DNA from: Sulfobacillus thermosulfidooxidans
GTDB lineage: Bacteria > Bacillota > Sulfobacillia > Sulfobacillales > Sulfobacillaceae
Assembly (NCBI RefSeq): GCF_001280565.1
Contig: NZ_LGRO01000001.1
Location: forward strand, 620,001 to 684,000
Reading direction: 5' to 3'
DNA: 64,000 bases
Shown here piece after piece: positions 49,754-59,254 of this stretch; the stretch's first letter is position 1, and each line of letters opens with the position of its first letter. The notes beneath the pieces were generated by a model. That model did no database searches and was not told where the DNA came from. It worked only from the letters and a program-made list of their open reading frames with translations. A program made the position numbers and the translations under genes.

Positions 49754-51007
49754 ATGGCCTCATTAGGAAGTAAGGACTCGTGGGACGCGCTAATATTGGC
49801 ACTTACCACATATCGCGAGCAGGTAATGAAACTGCCGCAAGCTAGCCGCAATCTGGAGTCGTGGGAAGATGATCTGGCATTGCGGTGGGTCGTGGGACAA
49901 CACACACCAGCCCGTTTGCATATAGCAAAATTTGGCGAGAAACGGGTATTGTGGTTTGAGTTGGGACAGAAGCATTCTCGGTGGGAGGTCGAATGGGCCC
50001 CATTGCCCGAATGGATAGACCATGTGCTCGTTGAAGGGGGTGAGAATTTTTTGGGGACCAGTGGCCCCAATTTCGCTTATTTGGTCTGGACTTTTAGTGT
50101 GTATAATGTTCACCAGAAATTTGACGGGGCACTAGTTGGTTGGCTTGTCAAGGATGTTACGGATTTATTAAACCATAAGGCGAAAGTTTTAGTTCGCGAC
50201 TGGAGAACAGAAGAATTACGCCAGTGGGCCGAGTTTGGATGGCGCGAGTGGTCTATCCCGTCATATCCTTCGAATGTTTCTCCGTGCTCTGAGGTGCGCG
50301 CCGTTGGGCGTTTCAGAGACGGTGACAGTATGCCCGTGACCGTAGAAGACTTGTTTGATGACATTCAGCACCTTCGACTGTTGCAATTCGTCCCGCAATC
50401 AATCTGGTCTGTTTTCAATCGCGCTGTCAAACTTTATGTTTACGGATATTTGGATTGGGAATTCTTTGCCATGTCTCAACATCATGCAGTCATGGCCTTG
50501 GAAACGAGCCTAAAATATCTCTTTCTTGAATCCTTAACGTCACCAGTTACATTGGAATTGACGACGCGAACAGGGCAACGGGTGGCATTTCAAGAATTTG
50601 ACCAAAGCCCCACGACATACAACATATTGTGGAATAATGCACACAAACTTTTGAAAAAATATTCCCATAAAGCCGAGAACCTTAAGATTTTTGTGAATGG
50701 AAATCCCTTTCCCCGGTCTAAGGGACATTTGCGCGATTGGGCATATCGGCGTGAGCTTTTGTCTGAGAGTGAACAGGACAGCATTTCTCATTATTTTAGG
50801 CTCCGAGACCAGTGGAGTCACCCAGAATTCACCCAAAACAACTGGATTTCAGACGTTTTTATGCGACTGATGGAGAGTTCCTTGTTGATTAATCGCATGT
50901 GGGCTCGTGTGCGTCACCCCGAGCACCTGTTGTGGGATCATGCGTTTCTCAAAACGCCCCGGTGGGCGAAAGCCGGACATGCTAAGTTAAGCAAGCAGGA
51001 AGGATAG
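49754..51007 (+). CDS. Orphan protein with a HEPN-like C-terminal region, 417 aa
   Basis: ATG 49754 after TAGGAGCT. The first 230 residues are an unrecognised soluble domain rich in Trp. The C-terminal 180 residues are helical with AVMALETSLKYLFLES, RRELLSESEQDSISHYF and RLRDQWSHPEFT, the last fitting the R-x4-H motif of HEPN RNase domains. HEPN proteins act in toxin-antitoxin and phage-defence systems. The gene is AT-richer than the backbone and flanked by degraded DNA, suggesting transfer. HEPN call is by pattern only. Confidence 0.55.
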   Translation: MASLGSKDSWDALILALTTYREQVMKLPQASRNLESWEDDLALRWVVGQHTPARLHIAKFGEKRVLWFELGQKHSRWEVEWAPLPEWIDHVLVEGGENFLGTSGPNFAYLVWTFSVYNVHQKFDGALVGWLVKDVTDLLNHKAKVLVRDWRTEELRQWAEFGWREWSIPSYPSNVSPCSEVRAVGRFRDGDSMPVTVEDLFDDIQHLRLLQFVPQSIWSVFNRAVKLYVYGYLDWEFFAMSQHHAVMALETSLKYLFLESLTSPVTLELTTRTGQRVAFQEFDQSPTTYNILWNNAHKLLKKYSHKAENLKIFVNGNPFPRSKGHLRDWAYRRELLSESEQDSISHYFRLRDQWSHPEFTQNNWISDVFMRLMESSLLINRMWARVRHPEHLLWDHAFLKTPRWAKAGHAKLSKQEG

Positions 51008-51137
51008 GGGGTAATGCCTGTTGTTACGTTGCCCCTCTCTCGGAGACCATGGCGTTTGGGGGTGAGATCCCCGAAAGGCTTTCTAGCCTAAACGCATGAA
51101 GATCGGTCGATGTAATGGCATATCTACCTAATGCACG

Positions 51138-51400
51138 TCATGCAACCCATTGGGCTATTGTGGCATTCAATGACACTGGGGGAAGGGGCTCGATGACTAA
51201 CGGATTTTCATCTGGTGGTTGGCCCCGCCGCGTTGCTCCCTTAATCTCAAGCACTTCTGTTAACTGGTAGATTTGTTGTGCCCCGATAACGTTAATCACA
51301 CGATGATACTCCAAATGCCATTTTCGATAAAGACATTTCCTTTTGGATCCCTCAATTTGGCGAAGAGTTTTTTTGTCCAGGTGTTCCACCATTGTTTCAC
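51138..51400 (-). pseudogene. Possible frameshifted small gene
   Basis: GTG 51400 follows AAAGGGGGG on the minus strand and gives KQWWNTWTKKLFAKLRDPKG then NVFIENGIWSII before stopping at 51296; a second frame continues VINVIGAQQIYQLTEVLEIK to 51138. The two join near 51300 with a one-base shift to about 86 residues. Not recognised. Could also be chance. Confidence 0.3.
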
Positions 51401-51796
51401 ATCTGACCCCCCTTTAAAATCGCGCCGCACCGTGGAAATTGCGGCACTTGAAGAATATCAGAATTTTTCGGGAGAATTCCTGCCCACTTTTTTACCATGA
51501 ATAATGGATATGATTTAAAGCCGTCAACTTGAGCGTCCTCAGAAAACCTCAGCCCTTGTTCCATGCCCCAGTCCAGTCGTCTGCGTGAGTCACAATGTGA
51601 GGGAACAAGTCAAGGCAATGGCTCGGGTTTTCACTTTCTAGAGTGAGAAAGGCGGCTATTGGCCTTCGTGATTTCATCTCATCACTATTAAAGCCATCAG
51701 CCTATAATGTAATGTGAGAGGATGTAATGAAAAATGTGTTTCGGATGCAAATGTGGGCTAAAGAATTGCGGGAGTCTATAGTTAAGGCGGTGACTT
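51401..51796. other. Non-coding spacer
   Basis: No frame with a ribosome site. CCTATAATGTAATG near 51700 resembles a -10 region for the small gene at 51797, without a good -35. Otherwise nothing recognised. Confidence 0.35.
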
Positions 51797-52039
51797 ATGC
51801 ACTTCGATCATATTGATCGACGAACGATCCAAATTTCTCTACGACCCAAGAATAATTGGGTAGAGTCATTTCTTCGTTTTATAGAGTCGCGAAAAATGCT
51901 GCAATCGGTTCCAGTTCCCTTTTCTCCATTGATAGCGAACAACCTCGCCATGGTGCGTTGGGCTGTGGTGCCAGACGACCAAGAATATGAACGACGCCTT
52001 CGCTATACACGCTCTTTGTTCCCGAAAAAAATTTTGTAG
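51797..52039 (+). CDS. Hypothetical protein, 80 aa
   Basis: ATG 51797 follows AAGGCGGTGA. Small basic protein (MHFDHIDRRTIQISLRP, NNWVESFLRFIESRKM, YERRLRYTRSLFPKK). No domain recognised. It converges on the end of the pentose-phosphate operon. Confidence 0.45.
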   Translation: MHFDHIDRRTIQISLRPKNNWVESFLRFIESRKMLQSVPVPFSPLIANNLAMVRWAVVPDDQEYERRLRYTRSLFPKKIL

Positions 52040-52087
52040 GCCCAAAGTGCTAATTTCAAGGATCGCGTCACGGAAAACCCTGTCTGT

Positions 52088-52822
52088 TTAAGACTTAGAT
52101 ATCGCTTTAGCACTAGCCTTATCAAGAAACCAGTGCAGTTCACCATGCACAGGCTTTACGTGTGCCGCGGGGACATCACCGTGTTCTAAAAATAGATTGG
52201 AAATAATCGCCTGTTTGCTTTCTCCTGTTACTAAAAACGCTACCCGGTGTGCTTGATTAATAAGCGGAAGGGTAAAGGTATAACGCCAGGATTGGTGGCT
52301 AGGTACAAAAACATGAGCGACAATATCATGGCTTAGAAGGACAGGTTGGTCGGGAAACAATGAAGCCGTGTGTCCTTCTGGTCCTAGTCCGAGCAAGATC
52401 ACATCCAATGATGGGGGATAGGATGTAGTGCCATTTTCTGTGAGGTGAGTCCTATAATCGGCTAAAGCCAAAGGTGGAGAATATTCCGTATACCAGCGGT
52501 GAACAGCCCACGGGGGCGTTTTTAGATGGGCTAATAAAGCCTTATTAGCCATTTGGTAATTACTATCCGGATGAGTCGGAGGAACGTCGCGCTCATCACT
52601 AAAGAAGATTTCTGTCCGTGACCAATCGATTTGATTTTGATACGATTCCTGGGCGAGATAGGAATAGAGCGCTTTAGGCGTGCTGCCTCCTGATAGGGCA
52701 AGACGAAAACGCCCGTGATCTAAAATGGCATGATGTGCTTCTTCTATGAGCCAACCCGTAAGATTGGCAACAACCTCCTCAAGAGAAGAGGAAATATGGA
52801 TTTGGCCTCGTGACATCGTCAT
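52088..52822 (-). CDS. pgl: 6-phosphogluconolactonase, 244 aa
   Basis: Hydrolyses 6-phosphogluconolactone to 6-phosphogluconate, the second step of the oxidative pentose phosphate pathway. Motifs: RFRLALSGGSTPKALYSYL near 35, EIFFSDERDVPPTHPDSNY near 68 and DVILLGLGPEGHTASLFP near 120, typical of the DevB/NagB-like fold. The start is placed at the ATG at 52822, following AAAGGGAG; upstream in-frame codons have no site. Last gene of the operon after opcA. Confidence 0.92.
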   Translation of the reverse strand: MTMSRGQIHISSSLEEVVANLTGWLIEEAHHAILDHGRFRLALSGGSTPKALYSYLAQESYQNQIDWSRTEIFFSDERDVPPTHPDSNYQMANKALLAHLKTPPWAVHRWYTEYSPPLALADYRTHLTENGTTSYPPSLDVILLGLGPEGHTASLFPDQPVLLSHDIVAHVFVPSHQSWRYTFTLPLINQAHRVAFLVTGESKQAIISNLFLEHGDVPAAHVKPVHGELHWFLDKASAKAISKS

Positions 52823-52881
52823 ATAATCTCCCTTTAACAAATTATACGTTAGCATTATGGCGTGCACATGATAGAAATAGT

Positions 52882-53931
52882 CTATACCCGCTCATTTAGA
52901 ATTAACGCTGTCAAGGCTTGATCGAATAATTGGTCGTGACCGCGGTTGAGTAACTTGACCACGTCGGTAACCGGATCGGCAAGATTACAGGGATCGACCA
53001 TCTCATATAACACATCCGACCCCTGGTGAAGTTTTGATTGCAGTTCATCCTCGATTTCTTGCGAGGATAAGATATATGGGCCATGATAAAAGGAAAATGC
53101 AGGATCATCGGCGTTGTGGATTTCGATCGGCACAATATTTCCCTGCTCGGTTGTTACAGTCATATAAGAGGGTTCAACATCGACAACCTGCCAGTGCAAC
53201 CGGTCCATAAGCCATCCCACTAATAACCGCCAGCCTGTAGCCTTGGATATTGGCCACTCAATCACGATTTTATCAGGATGCGTCAGGGTCCATAGCCCTT
53301 CGGGATAATCTGTTAAGTTAGCCCAATGGGCACGCCATAAGCCCAGGCGTTGCCAATAAAGGTCATCCACTAGCATGCCCAACGGTTTTCCTGTGAGAAT
53401 CGCTGTTTTCCATGGACCGAGACCCGTCTGTTCTGTATCGATGACCAAATGCGTAAACCCGGTACTCAAAAGATCCCAACGAAATCCGGGTAGGGGAGGA
53501 ACGCCGAGCCACAAGAGATAGGCTGGGAGATCGGATTTGATCAAAGACTGAACCAAATCAATCCAGTGGTTGGCTAAGCCTCCTTTCAGATTCATTTGCA
53601 CACACTCCGAAAATAAAATGGGCGGGTCATTGGGCCTGCGGTACGTAATGGTCGCGGAAATCTGAGCGTCTACTTGGGTAGAAGTTTCATCTCCGTCCGC
53701 AGATAGGGGATTAATAATTAAAACACGCGCAGGATGTACCCGGGCTATTTTTCCGGCAAAGCCGATCCAGTCCGTTGTTGGGATTCCCTTCACATAGAGT
53801 CCTAAGGTCAGAACGGTCGCTGTCACCGGAATTACGCCTCCCAATGACTGCGGGACAGAAGTCCGCAACAGTTCTAAAAGCTCAGGCCCTTTGATATTTG
53901 GATGATCCCAGTGCAGTGTTTGACTCTCCAC
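52882..53931 (-). CDS. opcA: Glucose-6-phosphate dehydrogenase assembly protein OpcA, 349 aa
   Basis: GTG 53931 after GTGGGGGA. The family's VTATVLTLGLYVKG start, HPARVLIINPL and LVQSLIKSDLPAYLLWLG in the middle match OpcA, an activator or assembly factor of glucose-6-phosphate dehydrogenase known from cyanobacteria and actinobacteria. It follows zwf after 24 bases. Soluble. Confidence 0.85.
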   Translation of the reverse strand: MESQTLHWDHPNIKGPELLELLRTSVPQSLGGVIPVTATVLTLGLYVKGIPTTDWIGFAGKIARVHPARVLIINPLSADGDETSTQVDAQISATITYRRPNDPPILFSECVQMNLKGGLANHWIDLVQSLIKSDLPAYLLWLGVPPLPGFRWDLLSTGFTHLVIDTEQTGLGPWKTAILTGKPLGMLVDDLYWQRLGLWRAHWANLTDYPEGLWTLTHPDKIVIEWPISKATGWRLLVGWLMDRLHWQVVDVEPSYMTVTTEQGNIVPIEIHNADDPAFSFYHGPYILSSQEIEDELQSKLHQGSDVLYEMVDPCNLADPVTDVVKLLNRGHDQLFDQALTALILNERV

Positions 53932-53955
53932 AAGAATTCCCCCACATTGAAAATT

Positions 53956-55497
53956 TTACGGTCGACGCCAACGAAATCCGTCGCGCGCGATCAATTCGTC
54001 GGCCTCGGGAGGCCCCCATGTACCCGCCTCATAGGTCGGGATCGGACCTTTAGCACGGGCCCAGCCGTTAAGAATCGAATTGACGAGGGTCCACGCGGCT
54101 TCGACTTCATCTTTTCGGGTGAACAACGTGGAATCCCCAATCATCGCATCTAACAACAAACGCTCATAGGCTTCCGGAGCCTGATCGGCAAACGATGTTC
54201 CGTAAAGAAAATCCATGTTGACGGTGCGAATGCGTACTATCGGTCCTGGCACTTTAGCGCCAAAGCGGAGTGCAATGCCTTCGTCGGGTTGAATTTTTAA
54301 GGTGAGTAAGTTGGGTTCTAAATCGGGTGTAGCGGTTTGACTAAAGAACCGGTGCGGAGCCTTTTTGAACTGAATGGCAATTTCCGTGGCCCGTTTGGCG
54401 AGACGTTTGCCGGTGCGTAAATAGAAGGGGACTCCGGCCCACCGCCAATTATCGATGAGAAGGCGCATGGCAATATAGGTTTCGGTCCGGCTATCAGAAG
54501 GAATATCCGGTTCATCTAAGAATCCAGGCACTTTGATTCCTTCAATATAGCCTTCGTCATATTGGGCCCTAACGGTGTGCATAGCTATATCCCGGGTGGA
54601 TAGGGGCCGAATGGCCCGCAAAACTTTGACTTTTTCATCACGGACGGCATCGGCCTCAAACGCCACGGGCGGTTCCATGGCAATCATGGCTAAGAGTTGC
54701 ATCATGTGATTTTGGACAATGTCTCGTAGGGCTCCTGCTGTGTCATAATACGTTCCACGTCCTTCAATGCCGAGTGATTCCGCCACGGTAATTTGTACGT
54801 GGTCAATATATTGGCGATTCCATAGGGGCTCGAATATTCCATTGGCAAATCGAAAGACTAAGATATTTTGCACGGTCTCTTTTCCGAGATAATGGTCAAT
54901 ACGGAAAATTTGTTTTTCCTCGAAGACTTTGTGCAGTTGCGCATTCAGTTCTAAAGCGGAGGCAAGATCATGGCCAAAAGGCTTTTCAACGATAATCCGG
55001 ACCCATCCGTTGGGACTGGGCGAGACATTAAGACCCACTCGACCAATTTGTTCCGCAATAATCGGGTAAAATGCCGGTGGGGTGGCTAAATAAAAGAGAT
55101 AATTTCCTGGTAAATGCTGTTCCTCATTCAAGTGATTTAAGACATTGCGCAACTCGACATAGGCTTCCGGATCGTTGAAATTAGCGGTAATATAGTGCAT
55201 GCCTTTTGCAAAGTGTTGAAAAATATTTGGGTCAAGGGGCTGCCGAGAAAATTGTTTGATAGATTGTTCCACTTCAGCACGAAAGGCATCATCCTCAAAG
55301 GGTTGTCGAGAAAATCCTACAACATTGACCTGATGCGGGAGCCAATGGTCGACCATGAGATTATACAGAGCCGGAAATAATTTGCGATGAGCTAAATCAC
55401 CTGCTGCACCAAAAATAATCATGGTGAAAGGTTGGGGACGACGGCTTTCTACGAGCCCTTCGCGTAGCGGATTTGTCACATTGTGAGCATCGGTCAT
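53956..55497 (-). CDS. zwf: Glucose-6-phosphate 1-dehydrogenase, 513 aa
   Basis: Oxidises glucose-6-phosphate to 6-phosphogluconolactone with NADP+. Motifs: IIFGAAGDLAHRKLFPALYN near 25-44, VEKPFGHDLASA near 170, and the substrate signature RIDHYLGKE near 200. Length is normal. ATG 55497 is chosen; a TTG four codons upstream sits closer to AAAGGA and is possible. Middle of the operon, between gnd and opcA. Confidence 0.93.
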   Translation of the reverse strand: MTDAHNVTNPLREGLVESRRPQPFTMIIFGAAGDLAHRKLFPALYNLMVDHWLPHQVNVVGFSRQPFEDDAFRAEVEQSIKQFSRQPLDPNIFQHFAKGMHYITANFNDPEAYVELRNVLNHLNEEQHLPGNYLFYLATPPAFYPIIAEQIGRVGLNVSPSPNGWVRIIVEKPFGHDLASALELNAQLHKVFEEKQIFRIDHYLGKETVQNILVFRFANGIFEPLWNRQYIDHVQITVAESLGIEGRGTYYDTAGALRDIVQNHMMQLLAMIAMEPPVAFEADAVRDEKVKVLRAIRPLSTRDIAMHTVRAQYDEGYIEGIKVPGFLDEPDIPSDSRTETYIAMRLLIDNWRWAGVPFYLRTGKRLAKRATEIAIQFKKAPHRFFSQTATPDLEPNLLTLKIQPDEGIALRFGAKVPGPIVRIRTVNMDFLYGTSFADQAPEAYERLLLDAMIGDSTLFTRKDEVEAAWTLVNSILNGWARAKGPIPTYEAGTWGPPEADELIARDGFRWRRP

Positions 55498-55526
55498 GAG
55501 GGCATTCAATCCTTTCGCGCGCGAAA

Positions 55527-56426
55527 TTATTCGGTTTTTACAGGATGACCACCAAAGGCGTTTCGTAAAGCGGCGATGACTTTGGCACCATAGGATTCTT
55601 CTTGTCGTGATGCAAACCGGGCATACAATGAGGCGGTAATGACAGGAGCCGGAACGTTCTCATTGATGGCTTCTTCCACCGTCCATCGGCCTTCCCCGGA
55701 ATCTTCAATATAACCGCGGATATTCTTTAAATCAGGATTTTGAGCATAAGCCTGTTCGAGCAGTTCCAAAAGCCACGAGCGCACGACACTACCGTGATTC
55801 CACAAAGCGGCGATAGCGGGAAGATCTAAAGGAAACTGGCTTTCCTTTAGAATTTCGAATCCTTCTCCGTACGCTTGCAACAAGCCGTATTCTATGCCGT
55901 TATGAACCATCTTAACAAAATGGCCCGAACCAACGGGTCCCGTGTGAAGATAGCCATTTTCGGGAGCTAATGTTTTAAACACCGGCTCGCAATAGTGGAC
56001 CGCGTCATCTTCTCCGCCGACCATAAGGCAATAGCCGTTAGCCAGTCCCCAAATCCCGCCACTGGTTCCGGAATCAATGAATTCAATTTGCTGGGCGCGA
56101 CAGAGTTTGGCGCGCCGCATCGAATCGCGGAAATTGGAATTTCCCCCGTCAATAATAATGTCGCCAGGAGATAAGAGACTGAGTAATGTTTCGAGGGTCT
56201 GCTCTGTGGGATCACCCGCTGGCACCATCATCCATACGACGCGCCGCGGTTCTAATAACTGAACCAGTTCAGGAATTGACGCAGCGCCTTGGACATCATT
56301 TTGTTCCTGTAACTCCTTGACGGCTTCAGGATTGCGGTCGTAGGCGACCACTTTGTGGCCGCCTAGCAATAACCGCTTTACCATATTTCCACCCATCCGT
56401 CCCAATCCAATCATGCCGATTTTCAT
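55527..56426 (-). CDS. gnd: 6-phosphogluconate dehydrogenase (decarboxylating, short YqeC/GndA type), 299 aa
   Basis: MKIGMIGLGRMGGNMVKRL is the NAD(P)-binding start; FIDSGTSGGIWGLANGYCLM, GSGHFVKMVHNGIEYGLLQA and GYIEDSGEGRWTVEEAI follow. About 300 residues marks the short, often NAD+-linked branch rather than the 470-residue enzyme. It converts 6-phosphogluconate to ribulose-5-phosphate. ATG 56426 is used (ATG 56432 is too close to GTGAGG). Its ribosome site overlaps the tal-pgi stop. Confidence 0.92.
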   Translation of the reverse strand: MKIGMIGLGRMGGNMVKRLLLGGHKVVAYDRNPEAVKELQEQNDVQGAASIPELVQLLEPRRVVWMMVPAGDPTEQTLETLLSLLSPGDIIIDGGNSNFRDSMRRAKLCRAQQIEFIDSGTSGGIWGLANGYCLMVGGEDDAVHYCEPVFKTLAPENGYLHTGPVGSGHFVKMVHNGIEYGLLQAYGEGFEILKESQFPLDLPAIAALWNHGSVVRSWLLELLEQAYAQNPDLKNIRGYIEDSGEGRWTVEEAINENVPAPVITASLYARFASRQEESYGAKVIAALRNAFGGHPVKTE

Positions 56427-56436
56427 ATTCATCGCC

Positions 56437-59238
56437 TCACTTTACGCTAATGGTTTGAAGAAATTCGGCGAGTTGTGCCAATCCTGCAGACAATTCCCCA
56501 TCAATCAAAATGCGGACAACCCGTCTTCCATGAGTCTGGAGCGCTTCATAGTCTCCAATGGCTTGCGCCTGCATTAAGGTGAGGAAATCAAAAGGTTCCC
56601 CAGGAATCAACACTTGTTCACCTTTCATCGCAACGAGTTGGATAAAGAGACCATGGTCGTTCCCGCCTTTATGAAGTTGTCCCGTGCTATGGAGAAAGCG
56701 GGGACCGAATCCCAACGTTGTAGGAAGCTTCCAATGTCGACCAATAATTGCGCGTACTTCCTGTAACTGCGACCAATTTTCTTCGGTGGGATTGACATAA
56801 GCCATGATGGCAACGTAATCGCCGTCGTGATGGGTATTTAATAGCGATTTGAGTACATCACCGAGTGATGATTGCGTCGTTGACAAATTCGCAGCAGACC
56901 AGTGCATTTGGTCAAGTTGGCCAAGTTCTGTCACAGCTGGTAACACTTTTTCGGTCTCAAACTGCTTAAGAACCCGTTTGGTATTATCCTTGCTTTCCTG
57001 GACATTGGGTTGATCAAACGCGTCAATTCCTAGGACTGACCCGGCAATGGCCGTGGCAAATTCCCATCTAAATAATTCACCGCCCAAGGAAATGCGGTTA
57101 GCCATAGGCAAAATAATAACAGGATGACCATACTTGCGTAGCTCATTAACGTGGTCCATTAATTCGTTATCCGGTTCGCTATCAAATTGATAAGCAATAA
57201 ACAACCGGTCTGACGAATAGTCTTCAACGGGTAACCACGGTTCGTGTGCAATAGGTAATAGGCCTTTGCCTTCTTTACCGGTGGACTCGGCAAGTAATTG
57301 TTCAATCCAGTCAGAGAAAGCACTGAGTGCTTTGGGCATGAGCAGGGTCATTTTGTCCCGCCCGTTGTTAGCAAACGAGCCCATCAAAGCGCCTAAGAGT
57401 GCGCCAGGATTTTCTACGACGTCGTCCACCTTACACATTTGCTGCATCTCCTGCGCATTTAACAAGAGGGCATCGATATCGACGCCAGATAAGGCGGCAG
57501 GAACCATGCCAAACCACGATAAGGCTGAATAGCGTCCGCCAATATCTGCGGGATTGAGAAAGATTTTACGAAACTGATAGTGTTCGGCTTCGGATACGAG
57601 AGCCGTACCCGGATCGGTAATGGCAATGAAATGTTCTCCCGGTTTGCTGCTGACCTCGCTGACGGCTTCCCAGAAGTAACGGAAATATTCCTGAGGTTCA
57701 GTGGTCGTGCCTGACTTACTGGCAACAATAAAGACGGTTGTGGCCAATGGTAAGTTGTTTTTCAAAGCAAGCACAGCGTCTGGGTTGGTCGAATCGAGAA
57801 TCTGCAATTTTAAATAGGGGGCTGGGGCTGGGAAGATGTGCCGGAGCACATCGGAGATTAAACTGCTTCCGCCCATTCCAAGCACAACAACGTCGGTATA
57901 ACCTTCATCGATTAACTGTTGAGCAAATGCTTTGAGATTCTTGGCGTCTTTGGCTACGGCTTCTGGGACTAAGAGCCATCCCAACGCATTCTTTATAATG
58001 GCCTGATGCTCCGGTTCTGATTTCCATAAGGAAGCATCGTGCTGCCATACCCGTTGCACAGCTTTTTCTTGATTCAGATGGGACACGCTTTCCGAAGCCG
58101 TCGCCCGAAGAATGTCTTGATTCCAATCAAATGGTTCAGTTTCCCCGGTAATTTCAGCCCGCTTGCGGCGAAGACCTTGAAATAGGGTAACAAATGAGGC
58201 GGAGAAGCTGTCGACACCTTCTTGCAAAAGTTGGTCAGTGACAGCTTTCATCGATATGCCGTGGGACTCGAGTTCCCGAATAACGCGATGAGCTTCATCA
58301 AGATCTTTATCGACAGTGCGCGCAACTTTAACATGATCGAGAACAGCCGAAACTGTTTGTGGGGGTAAGGTATTAACCGTGTCCGGCCCGATTAACGTGT
58401 CAACATATAATAAATCGGGATAGGCAGGATTTTTGGTACTGGTGGATGCCCATAATGGCCTTTGAACCATGGCCCCGTGCTGCTTTAAGGCCTCAAAGCG
58501 GGAACTATTGAAGTATTGTAAGAATAATTCATAGGCCAGTTTCGCATTGGCGACGGCTGCTTTCCCCAATAAGGATTCCGGTAATCCCTTTTCCTTTATT
58601 AAACGATCGACTAAAGTATCGACCCGACTAACAAAAAAGCTGGCCACAGATGCAATACGATCAATCGGTTGACCTTGAGCTAAACGATCTTCCAGTCCGG
58701 CTAAATAGGCATCCATGACTTTTTCATAAGCATCAAGACTAAAAATCAGGGTCACATTGATATTGATGCCTTCAGACAACAATTGTCGGATAGCAGGAAT
58801 TCCTTCGGGAGTTGCCGGAACCTTAATCATCACATTGGGCCGTGCCAATGTGTGAAAGAGGCGCCGCGCTTCTTCGATAGTTTTATCAGTGTCTTGGGCC
58901 ATTGTCGGCGGGACTTCCACGCTAATATAACCATCGACACCATGGGTCCTTTCATAAACCGGTCGTAATAAATCGGCTCCCCGGGCAATATCTTCGAGCA
59001 CGAGAGTGTCATAAATTTCCTGGAGGGATTTGCGTTCTGCCACCAATTTTCTTAAGGCATCATCATAATCGTTGGACCCATTAATGGCCTTTTCAAAAAT
59101 CGTTGGGTTAGAGGTCACGCCCGATATTCCTTGAGCGATGAGATGGGCTAGTTCTCCGGAATCAATTATGCCGCGCCGAATGTTGTCATACCATATACTT
59201 TGTCCCAACTCGTTGAGACGATGAATTGCTGTGGTCAT
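56437..59238 (-). CDS. tal-pgi: Bifunctional transaldolase / glucose-6-phosphate isomerase, 933 aa
   Basis: ATG 59238 lies after AAGGGGG. Residues 1-370 are transaldolase: IWYDNIRRGII, GVTSNPTIFEKAI and the Schiff-base lysine in NVMIKVPATPEG near 134. Residues from about 390 are phosphoglucose isomerase: VVLGMGGSSLISDVL near 456, VASKSGTTTEPQEYF near 505 and FNPADIGGRYSALSWFG-like NPADIGGRYSALSWFGM. Fusion of the two links the pentose-phosphate branch to glycolysis in one polypeptide. Such fusions are known in several Gram-positive and actinobacterial genomes. Confidence 0.94.
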   Translation of the reverse strand: MTTAIHRLNELGQSIWYDNIRRGIIDSGELAHLIAQGISGVTSNPTIFEKAINGSNDYDDALRKLVAERKSLQEIYDTLVLEDIARGADLLRPVYERTHGVDGYISVEVPPTMAQDTDKTIEEARRLFHTLARPNVMIKVPATPEGIPAIRQLLSEGININVTLIFSLDAYEKVMDAYLAGLEDRLAQGQPIDRIASVASFFVSRVDTLVDRLIKEKGLPESLLGKAAVANAKLAYELFLQYFNSSRFEALKQHGAMVQRPLWASTSTKNPAYPDLLYVDTLIGPDTVNTLPPQTVSAVLDHVKVARTVDKDLDEAHRVIRELESHGISMKAVTDQLLQEGVDSFSASFVTLFQGLRRKRAEITGETEPFDWNQDILRATASESVSHLNQEKAVQRVWQHDASLWKSEPEHQAIIKNALGWLLVPEAVAKDAKNLKAFAQQLIDEGYTDVVVLGMGGSSLISDVLRHIFPAPAPYLKLQILDSTNPDAVLALKNNLPLATTVFIVASKSGTTTEPQEYFRYFWEAVSEVSSKPGEHFIAITDPGTALVSEAEHYQFRKIFLNPADIGGRYSALSWFGMVPAALSGVDIDALLLNAQEMQQMCKVDDVVENPGALLGALMGSFANNGRDKMTLLMPKALSAFSDWIEQLLAESTGKEGKGLLPIAHEPWLPVEDYSSDRLFIAYQFDSEPDNELMDHVNELRKYGHPVIILPMANRISLGGELFRWEFATAIAGSVLGIDAFDQPNVQESKDNTKRVLKQFETEKVLPAVTELGQLDQMHWSAANLSTTQSSLGDVLKSLLNTHHDGDYVAIMAYVNPTEENWSQLQEVRAIIGRHWKLPTTLGFGPRFLHSTGQLHKGGNDHGLFIQLVAMKGEQVLIPGEPFDFLTLMQAQAIGDYEALQTHGRRVVRILIDGELSAGLAQLAEFLQTISVK

Positions 59239-59254
59239 AACCATCCCCCTTAGT

